A DNA stretch of 11,779 nucleotides from DASQEH01 sp038239485 (GTDB lineage Bacteria; Actinomycetota; Actinomycetes; Propionibacteriales; Nocardioidaceae): the NCBI GenBank assembly GCA_038239485.1, contig JBBSET010000079.1, forward strand, positions 1 to 11,779, written 5' to 3'. The number at the start of each line of letters is the position of its first letter. Position 1 is the stretch's first letter. A model generated the notes under the pieces. It was not told the origin of the DNA. It worked only from the letters and a program-made list of their open reading frames with translations, and did no database searches. Shown in pieces: positions 6,408 to 11,779 of this stretch. The position numbers and the translations under genes were made by a program.

Positions 6408-7937
6408 ATGTCGCAGCTCTCCAGGCTTGATGTTCGTGCGGGCTCGCTGCGGAGGCTCAGGTCCGTGGCAACCGAGCAGCCCGAGGTCGCCGTGGCGGCG
6501 GCGGTGCTGCTGCTCCTCGTGGTGACCAGCGGCCGCTACGGATGGTTCCGGGACGAGCTGTACTTCGCCGAGGCCGGACGACATCCCGCCTGGGGCTACG
6601 CGGACCAGCCGCTCCTCACGCCGCTCGTGGTGGCCGCGGCCGCCGCTCTCGGTCACGGATCGATTGTGATCGTCAGGTTGGCGTCAGCGCTGGCCAGTGC
6701 GGCGACGGCCCTGCTGACCGGGAGACTGGCGGCCGACATGGGCGGGAGCACCCGCGCCCGCTTCATCGCCGCGGCCACCTGGGGGGTCGGTGGGGTCAGC
6801 CTGGTCACCGGCCACATCGTCGACACCGCGACCTTCGACATCCTCGCCACCGCAGGCGTGTGTCTGTGCCTGGCCAGAGCGGCAACCACCCAGCAGTCGA
6901 GGTGGCTAGTGGTCGCCGGGGCCGTGCTGGGACTCGGCCTGCTGGACAAGATGATGGTGGGGATCGCGACCGCGTGCCTGGCTGTGAGCATCGCCGCCCT
7001 CGGGCCGCGCTGGATGCTGCGTTCGAGGGCGACCCTTGTCGCGGCCGTCCTGGCTGTCCTCGGTGCCGCACCCTTCCTGCTGTGGCAGGCAGCCAACGGC
7101 TGGCCGATGGCCGACCTCGCGCGCGCCATCGCCGGGAACGGGGACGAGGGCGGCCGGATCGGATTCATCCCGTTCCAGTTCCTGTTGATCTCCCCGGCGC
7201 TGGCCCCGATATGGATCGCCGGGCTCGTCCGCCTCTGGCGCAACCAGGCGGCGCGGACGCTGCGGTTCTTCGCGCTGGCATACCCGCTGATGATCATGCT
7301 CCTGCTGCCGAACGGGGGCAAGGCGTACTACGTGATCGGCCTGGTCGTTCCCCTCGTCGCCGCCGGCGCGATCGCGACCGACGAGTGGGTCCGGCGGGGG
7401 GCATCCATGGCTCGGGTGCGAATGCTGGCGATCGCCATCGGCCTCTCGCTGGTGATCGACGGCTGTATCGGGCTCGCGGTCCTGCCGATCCGCCTGCTGT
7501 CGCCAACCGGCGTGCTCGCGGTCAACCCGGACGCGACGGAGGAGATCGGTTGGCCGCAGCTCGTCGGTGCGGTAGCCGGAGTGTGGAAGCAGATCCCCGC
7601 CGCAAGCCGCTCGCATGCGGTCGTCTTCACGAGCAACTACGGCGAAGCGGGTGCCATCGACCAGTTCGGCGCGTCGAACGGCCTCCCCAGCGCCTACAGC
7701 GGCCACAACGCCTTCGCGCAGTGGGGACCTCCACCCGACACGTCCACGCAGGTCGTTGTCGTCGGCTTCCCCCTCGACTCGTCGGCAGCTCAGGACTTCG
7801 TCGGCTGCCGGCAGGCGGGCACGGTCGACAACCGGAGCGGAATCGACAATGACGAGCAGGGAGCGCCGATCCTGCTCTGCCAGGGCACGACGAAGCCGTG
7901 GTCGCAGCTGTGGCCGAGCCTGATCCACTACGACTGA
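6408..7937 (+). CDS. GT39 / ArnT-PMT-like membrane glycosyltransferase
   Basis: A 509-residue integral membrane protein with about ten hydrophobic helices between residues 27 and 370, followed by a C-terminal extracytoplasmic portion of about 130 residues. After the first helix comes GRYGWFRDELYFAEAGRHP with the acidic pair Asp49-Glu50, the expected GT-C catalytic site in the first outer loop. GYADQPLLTPLV (63-74) is next and is typical of this bacterial branch. The C-terminal part shows NYGEAGAI (410-417) and SGHN (431-434), also recurring motifs of the family. It probably moves a sugar from a polyprenyl-phosphate donor to a lipid, glycan or protein acceptor at the outer membrane face; donor and acceptor cannot be told from sequence. 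ATG 6408 has only a weak purine stretch upstream (GAAG at 6391). Its last 10 bases overlap the 3' end of the convergent Pr6Pr gene. Confidence 0.88.
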   Translation: MSQLSRLDVRAGSLRRLRSVATEQPEVAVAAAVLLLLVVTSGRYGWFRDELYFAEAGRHPAWGYADQPLLTPLVVAAAAALGHGSIVIVRLASALASAATALLTGRLAADMGGSTRARFIAAATWGVGGVSLVTGHIVDTATFDILATAGVCLCLARAATTQQSRWLVVAGAVLGLGLLDKMMVGIATACLAVSIAALGPRWMLRSRATLVAAVLAVLGAAPFLLWQAANGWPMADLARAIAGNGDEGGRIGFIPFQFLLISPALAPIWIAGLVRLWRNQAARTLRFFALAYPLMIMLLLPNGGKAYYVIGLVVPLVAAGAIATDEWVRRGASMARVRMLAIAIGLSLVIDGCIGLAVLPIRLLSPTGVLAVNPDATEEIGWPQLVGAVAGVWKQIPAASRSHAVVFTSNYGEAGAIDQFGASNGLPSAYSGHNAFAQWGPPPDTSTQVVVVGFPLDSSAAQDFVGCRQAGTVDNRSGIDNDEQGAPILLCQGTTKPWSQLWPSLIHYD

Positions 7938-8629
7938 GGCTGCCCTCCTGCAGCGGAACGGCGACCGAGACGTTCGTCGACCCGCGTCGCGACCAGACCG
8001 ACGCTCAGCAGCAGGACGGCGACGAGCAGGCAGTTGAGGAGGGTGCGTGGGTAGCCAACCGTCTCGACGTCGAGGAACGGGTACGGATACCAGTCGGTCA
8101 GGGCGCCAAGGGCCAGCACGTACGCGATCCAGGCGATGGGCCACCAGAGGAACCGGAGCACGGAGCCGCGGTCCAGCCGGGGCCAAGGCCCGAAGAGCAG
8201 CCAGCCGCCGACGGTCAGCAGCGGCGCCGCGATGTGGAAGCCGAGGTCGGTCCAGTACGCCACGCCGTGGAGGTCGAGGATGGGCGCCAGCGCCACCAGG
8301 TAGACCACGAATGTCACCGCCATCCCGACGACCGAGGCGACACGCAGGATCCGCCAGATCCGACCGTCCCGGCCCGGACGAAGCACCAGCGAGACGGCCA
8401 TCGTCATCGCCAGCAAGTTGCTCTGGATGGTGAAGTACGTGAAGAACCGCAGCACGCGCACGGGGGTCGCCGCCACGGCTCGGCCGGTGTCGTCGACCAG
8501 CACACCCACGCCGCGTACGGTGAGCACGAGCTGGGTGACGACGCAGACGGCGATGATCGTCGACGTGAGCAGATGCCACCCGGTCGACCATCGAGGCCCG
8601 GTGGGACGGTGCTCGCTCATGAGCGCCAA
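7928..8629 (-). CDS. Pr6Pr family membrane protein
   Basis: A protein of about 233 residues with six predicted membrane helices (about 20-38, 60-83, 94-116, 127-147, 158-176 and 196-214). RFFTYFTIQSNLLAM (61-75) and DWYPYPFLDV (179-188) are the hallmarks of the actinobacterial Pr6Pr group, which is distantly related to FAR-17a/AIG1 proteins. The biochemical role is unknown. The start is ambiguous: TTG 8629 has AGGA 7 nt upstream, whereas ATG 8620 (three codons later, MSEH) lacks a ribosome binding site at normal distance. The gene lies 51 nt downstream of kup on the same strand, so it may be co-transcribed. In the gap there is a TTGACA (8667-8662, minus strand) without a well-spaced -10. An AGGAGG at 8654-8649 is too far from either start. 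Its 3' end overlaps the glycosyltransferase gene. Confidence 0.85.
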   Translation of the reverse strand: MALMSEHRPTGPRWSTGWHLLTSTIIAVCVVTQLVLTVRGVGVLVDDTGRAVAATPVRVLRFFTYFTIQSNLLAMTMAVSLVLRPGRDGRIWRILRVASVVGMAVTFVVYLVALAPILDLHGVAYWTDLGFHIAAPLLTVGGWLLFGPWPRLDRGSVLRFLWWPIAWIAYVLALGALTDWYPYPFLDVETVGYPRTLLNCLLVAVLLLSVGLVATRVDERLGRRSAAGGQPQS

Positions 8630-8680
8630 TCTACGGTCCTGCTTGGATCCTCCTGCGCCCGTGTCAACACCGCTCTTTGG

Positions 8681-10633
8681 CTAGATCTCGACATCGGCCC
8701 CCATCGCGACGGTTCGCTCGCGTGGGACATTGAAGAAGTCGACCGGGTCGGGCGCCAACCGCTCCAGCGACATGTAGAGGTGCTTGCGCCACCGCGCCAT
8801 CCCAGGAGCATCGGTGACGCGGAGCTGAGGAGTGGAGAAGAAGTAGCTCGCCGCCTCGATCCCCTCGGTGTCGGCATCGAGCCCGTCGCTGAGCGCGAGC
8901 CGGAGCAGCTCCTGGAGGTCGGTGCGGTCCTGGTAGCCGAGCGTGGCGGTGACATGGCTGATGCCGTCGTTGCTCAGGCCGAGGTCGTCGACGCTGACAC
9001 GCTCGTCGGGCGCGATGTGCGGGACGGACTCCGTCCGCAGCGTGAGCAGGATCGTCGCGTCATGGAGGGCATGGTTGTGCTCGACGTTGGCCGTCAGTGC
9101 CAGCGGGGTGCACGACGCGTGACGGCTCAGGAACACACCGCACCCCGGTACACGACGCACCTCCGGGTCGCGGTCGTGGACGTGGTCGACGAAGTCCTGC
9201 AGCGATCCCTCGACCCCGTCGCGGCTCTGGTCGGTGAGCTCGCGGCCGCGGTGCCAGGTCGTCAGGGCGACGAAGAACACCACGCCGATGCTGACGGGGA
9301 GCCAGCCGCCCTTCGGGATCTTGAAGGCGTTCGCCAGCAGGATGACCGAGGTGACGACGATGAAGAAGCCACCCACCAGCACGACCTGCAAGCGCGACCA
9401 CTGGCGGCTCTGCCATTGGAGGACGAAGAACAAGGTGGTACTGATCGTGATGGTTCCGGTGACAGCGAGCCCGTATGCGGCCGCCAGGTTGGCCGAGCTC
9501 CGGAACGTCAGCACCAACGTGAGGACCCCCGCCCCCAGCACCCAGTTGACGAAGGGGACGTAGACCTGGCCGATGGTGGTCGACGACGTATGCACCACTC
9601 GCAGGTGCGGCAGATACCCGAGCTGCGCGGCCTGGTGCGCCACGGAGAACGCGCCCGAGATCACCGCCTGCGACGCGATGACCGTGGCGACGGTTGCCAG
9701 CACCACCATCGGCCAGAGTAGGGAGTGCGGAACCAGCAGGAAGAACGGGCTGCCGGAGGCCGACGGATCGCGTACCAGAAGTGCCCCTTGGCCGAGGTAC
9801 TGAAGTATCAGCGCCGGGAACACCAGCGCCATCCACGACCAGGCGATCGGGATGCGGCCGAAGTGCCCGAGGTCGGCGTAGAGTGCCTCCGCGCCCGTGA
9901 CGACCAGGACGACCCCGCCCAGCGACAGGAACGCTCGAAGCGGCTCGTCGGCGAAGTAGCGCACCGCCCATAACGGCGACAGCGCCTCGAGGATGGCCGG
10001 GTTGCGGACGATCTCCGGTATGCCGCAGAGGGCGAGCGCGGCGAACCACAACGCCATCACCGGCCCGAAGAAGCGGCCGACCTGACCGGTGCCTCGATGC
10101 TGAAGGACCAGCAGGAGCACCAGGATGGCTACCGAACCAGGCACCACGAAGTCCTTGAGCCCGGAGTCGACGACCTCCAGCCCCTCCATCGCCGACAGCA
10201 CGGAGATGGCCGGCGTGATCATGCTGTCGCCGAAGAAGAGGGCGGCGCCGAAGATCCCCAGTGTGCCCAGCACCATCATCATCCGCGGCGAGAAGTCGCG
10301 TGATCGCAGCAGTGCCAGCAGCGCCAGCAGGCCACCCTCGCCGTCATTGTCGCTGCGGGTCAGGAACTGCACGTAGAGAAAGGTGACGATCAAGGTGATG
10401 GTCCAGAAGATGACCGAGACGACGCCGAACACTGCTGTCTCGTTGACCGGCACCGGGCGATCGGCGGTGTGCTCGAAGACGGTGCGCAGCGCATACAGCG
10501 GACTGGTTCCGATGTCGCCGAACACCACACCGAGAGCGCCCAGCATCAGCGCCGTGCGGCGGGGCGGGGTCTCGTCGCTCTGAGGTCGCCGCACCTGCGG
10601 CAGCCTAACCCCCGGCCGCTGTCTCTGCGCCAC
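8681..10633 (-). CDS. kup: Kup-type potassium uptake protein
   Basis: A KUP/HAK/KT transporter of about 650 residues (E. coli Kup: 622), driving K+ uptake, in this family usually by proton symport. Twelve hydrophobic helices fill the first two thirds and a cytosolic domain of about 160 residues ends the protein. Signatures in order are LGALGVVFGDIGTSPLYALR (31-50), DNDGEGGLLALLALL (95-109), FFGDSMITPAISVLSAMEGLEV (split across 133-154), GAEALYADLGHFGR and the long QAVISGAFSVAHQAAQLGYLP-type segment. The reading frame stays open far upstream (to 11020), but nothing there is conserved and it overlaps the USP gene. GTG 10633 is therefore taken as start, with GTG 10594 (13 codons shorter) as a real alternative. 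Neither has a strong Shine-Dalgarno. It is divergent from the tandem USP gene and 51 nt upstream of the Pr6Pr gene. Confidence 0.93.
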   Translation of the reverse strand: MAQRQRPGVRLPQVRRPQSDETPPRRTALMLGALGVVFGDIGTSPLYALRTVFEHTADRPVPVNETAVFGVVSVIFWTITLIVTFLYVQFLTRSDNDGEGGLLALLALLRSRDFSPRMMMVLGTLGIFGAALFFGDSMITPAISVLSAMEGLEVVDSGLKDFVVPGSVAILVLLLVLQHRGTGQVGRFFGPVMALWFAALALCGIPEIVRNPAILEALSPLWAVRYFADEPLRAFLSLGGVVLVVTGAEALYADLGHFGRIPIAWSWMALVFPALILQYLGQGALLVRDPSASGSPFFLLVPHSLLWPMVVLATVATVIASQAVISGAFSVAHQAAQLGYLPHLRVVHTSSTTIGQVYVPFVNWVLGAGVLTLVLTFRSSANLAAAYGLAVTGTITISTTLFFVLQWQSRQWSRLQVVLVGGFFIVVTSVILLANAFKIPKGGWLPVSIGVVFFVALTTWHRGRELTDQSRDGVEGSLQDFVDHVHDRDPEVRRVPGCGVFLSRHASCTPLALTANVEHNHALHDATILLTLRTESVPHIAPDERVSVDDLGLSNDGISHVTATLGYQDRTDLQELLRLALSDGLDADTEGIEAASYFFSTPQLRVTDAPGMARWRKHLYMSLERLAPDPVDFFNVPRERTVAMGADVEI

Positions 10634-10709
10634 CGCGACACCGTCTCGGGTCGAGAGGGCGCGACGAGTGAGGTCAGCCGGCCCTGATGGAGCCGGCAAC
10701 GTCGTCAGC

Positions 10710-10737
10710 CTATGGGTGCCGGGGCTATGGGTGCCGG
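10710..10737 (+). repeat. Two tandem 13-bp direct repeats
   Basis: CTATGGGTGCCGG occurs twice exactly, at 10710-10722 and 10725-10737, separated by GG, giving a 15-bp period. The element abuts the DosR-like box by one base. Paired direct repeats at about one and a half helical turns next to an activator-type site could bind a second regulator; a local duplication without function is the alternative. Confidence 0.6.
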
Positions 10738-10738
10738 A

Positions 10739-10758
10739 GTCGGGACCAAAGTCACGCC
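10739..10758 (+). promoter_or_regulatory. DosR-like box upstream of the tandem USP gene
   Basis: GTCGGGACCAAAGTCACGCC fits the mycobacterial DosR consensus TTSGGGACTWWAGTCCCSAA at 15 of 20 positions. These include the whole left core GGGAC, the central A/T positions and AGTC. It ends 82 bp before the ATG of a two-domain universal stress protein. Genes of that type are classic members of the DosR hypoxia/dormancy regulon in mycobacteria. The identification rests on motif resemblance plus gene type; no dosR/dosS gene is in the window. Confidence 0.45.
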
Positions 10759-10840
10759 CTCGAGGGTGCATGCGGCCCTGTCGCCGACACGCTGTCGGAC
10801 GGTCTGATGGAACGAGGAAACCACGGACGAGGAGAACTTG

Positions 10841-11737
10841 ATGAGCACCCAGACACATGCAGTCGTGGTAGGGGTCGACGGGTCCATCCCGGGCCAAGCA
10901 GCGATCCCCTACGCCGCGGCGATAGCCCAGCGGCAGCATCGGCCGCTGCACCTCGTGCACGCGTTCGAGCCGTCGCCGTACTCCGTGCGCCCTCAGGTCC
11001 GGCGGACCGAAAGTCTGCACGGGATATTCCGCGCGTCAGCAGAGCGGCTCTGCCACGAGGCTGCCGAGGTGCTGGCGGTGCTCTATCCCGATCTCGATGT
11101 CACGACGCGGCTCGTGCCCGGGGCAGCGGCAGCGACCCTCCTCGAGGAGTCCGAGCATGCCCACCTGGTCGTTCTCGGGCGCCGCGGCATCGGCGGCTTC
11201 ACCGGGCTCATGGTCGGATCGACCGCCCTCCAGGTGACCGCCCATGCGCAGTGTCCCGTGATCGCCATCCCGGCCCCGGTAACCGGCGGATCTCGCCGGC
11301 GCGGGGTCGTGGTCGGGGTCGACGGCTCCGAGATCTCCGAGCCAGCGGTCGAGTACGCCTACCAGACGGCGTCGGAGCTGGACGAGCCGCTCGTCGCCCT
11401 ACACGCCTGGTACTACACGCCGCCCGCTGGAGTAGCGGGCATGGGCATCGGCATGTACTCGTCGCTGGTGCTCGAGGACGTACCCCTCCTCGAGGCCGAC
11501 GAGGAGCTCGCCCTCGCCGAGTCGACGGCCGGGTGGTCGGAGAAGTACCCCGACGTGCAGGTCGAGCACCGGGTGACGCAGAGCCACCCGGTGCAAGCGC
11601 TCGTCGAGGCGTCCGCCCAGGCCAGCCTGCTGGTCGTCGGGAGCCGCGGTCGAGGTTCCCTGGCCAGCATGGCGCTCGGCTCGGTCAGCCACGGTGTCCT
11701 CCACCACGCGACCGGCCCGGTCGCGGTCGTCCGCTAG
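10841..11737 (+). CDS. Tandem-domain universal stress protein
   Basis: A 298-residue protein made of two UspA domains in series, the same length class as the mycobacterial dormancy proteins Rv2623 and Rv1996. Domain 1 (about 5-145) has VVVGVDGS with Asp13 and the ATP signature GRRG...GST at 113-128. Domain 2 (about 154-298) has VVVGVDGS with Asp161 and GSRG...GSVS at 267-282. Both signatures keep the G-2x-G-9x-G-S/T spacing, so two ATP sites are expected. The protein is cytoplasmic; in mycobacteria such proteins restrain growth under hypoxia or stress, which is a plausible but untested role here. ATG 10841 is well supported by GAGGAG (10829-10834) 6 nt upstream. The upstream DosR-like box suggests hypoxia/redox control. 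The gene ends 42 bases before the window edge, and no terminator is seen there. Confidence 0.93.
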   Translation: MSTQTHAVVVGVDGSIPGQAAIPYAAAIAQRQHRPLHLVHAFEPSPYSVRPQVRRTESLHGIFRASAERLCHEAAEVLAVLYPDLDVTTRLVPGAAAATLLEESEHAHLVVLGRRGIGGFTGLMVGSTALQVTAHAQCPVIAIPAPVTGGSRRRGVVVGVDGSEISEPAVEYAYQTASELDEPLVALHAWYYTPPAGVAGMGIGMYSSLVLEDVPLLEADEELALAESTAGWSEKYPDVQVEHRVTQSHPVQALVEASAQASLLVVGSRGRGSLASMALGSVSHGVLHHATGPVAVVR

Positions 11738-11779
11738 GGCCCTGCCGCCCTCGCCGCCCTACCCGAGCGTCATGTGCTC

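Larger units (their letters stand above)
10634..10840. promoter_or_regulatory. Divergent kup / universal stress protein control region
   Basis: This 207-bp spacer is unusually rich in repeats. From left to right it holds a tandem pair of 13-bp direct repeats (10710-10722, 10725-10737), a DosR-like box (10739-10758), the perfect palindrome CCCTCGAGGG (10757-10766), and a 6-bp hairpin CCGACA-CGC-TGTCGG (10784-10798). The USP Shine-Dalgarno GAGGAG (10829-10834) closes it. The elements sit nearer the USP start, but the 13-bp repeats are also within about 100 bp of the kup start, so either or both genes could be controlled. No clear -10/-35 pair is recognised for either direction. Confidence 0.5.

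Noticed and set aside
6906..8591. A 561-codon minus-strand frame across the GT39 and Pr6Pr genes
   Set aside because: It overlaps two well-supported genes in other frames and has no recognisable motif.
7898..9721. A 607-codon plus-strand open frame opposite the Pr6Pr and kup genes
   Set aside because: It lies antisense to two clearly recognisable membrane-protein genes; its product is low-complexity and charged with no domain, typical of antisense frames in high-GC DNA.
10634..11020. N-terminal extension of Kup up to position 11020
   Set aside because: The extension overlaps the well-supported USP gene and its promoter region antisense, and the conserved Kup N-terminus begins only near 10550.
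11738..11779. A possible 3' end of a leftward gene entering from the right edge (frame ending in TAG at about 11762)
   Set aside because: Only a few codons are visible, so nothing supports a real gene.

Overview
The window is a high-GC bacterial chromosome segment with uniform GC-rich codon use on every gene, and it looks actinobacterial. The support for this is the frequent GTG starts, the universal stress proteins, a mycothiol-dependent-isomerase-like DinB protein, a secreted Rv2525c-type (DUF1906) glycoside-hydrolase-like protein, and a DosR-like box. I would guess Nocardioidaceae or a related family, but no rRNA or marker gene fixes the genus. No insertion sequence, integrase, tRNA, CRISPR or phage gene is visible.

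Layout, left to right. Positions 1-173 (-) hold the N-terminus of a membrane-anchored protein cut by the window edge. It is divergent from a papain-family (C1) cysteine protease at 377-1174 (+). That gene converges, with an 11-nt gap, on a large secreted DUF1906 protein carrying two C-terminal peptidoglycan-binding repeats (1186-2961, -). The AT-rich leader of the latter holds a 7+7 inverted repeat. Next comes a rho-independent terminator (3055-3091) that ends a YdeI/OmpD-associated family gene (3209-3808, -). Divergent from it is a single-domain universal stress protein (4005-4415, +), which converges on a ChaB plus Rho_N-like protein (4433-4852, -). Three (+) genes follow: a DUF2071/YqjF-like protein (4986-5726), a TIGR03086/mycothiol-isomerase-like metal-binding protein (5808-6392), and an ArnT/PMT-like GT39 membrane glycosyltransferase (6408-7937). 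The last overlaps tail-to-tail by 10 bp with a Pr6Pr family membrane protein (7928-8629, -), which lies downstream of a Kup potassium transporter (8681-10633, -). The window closes with a tandem-domain universal stress protein (10841-11737, +).

Functionally the segment has a stress and cell-envelope flavour: two USPs, ChaB, Kup, a secreted peptidoglycan-binding hydrolase-like protein and a membrane glycosyltransferase. Most genes are single transcription units in alternating orientation, so this is a neighbourhood and not one operon. Only 6408 (16 nt after 6392) and the kup/Pr6Pr pair (51 nt) look co-transcribed.

The most informative non-coding signal is in the kup/USP divergent spacer (10634-10840). 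It has a 20-bp element matching 15 of 20 positions of the mycobacterial DosR (dormancy/hypoxia) box, a tandem pair of 13-bp direct repeats, and two short palindromes. I see no convincing wholly new multi-gene system. The regulatory elements and the papain/DUF1906 convergent pair are the parts most worth a second look.
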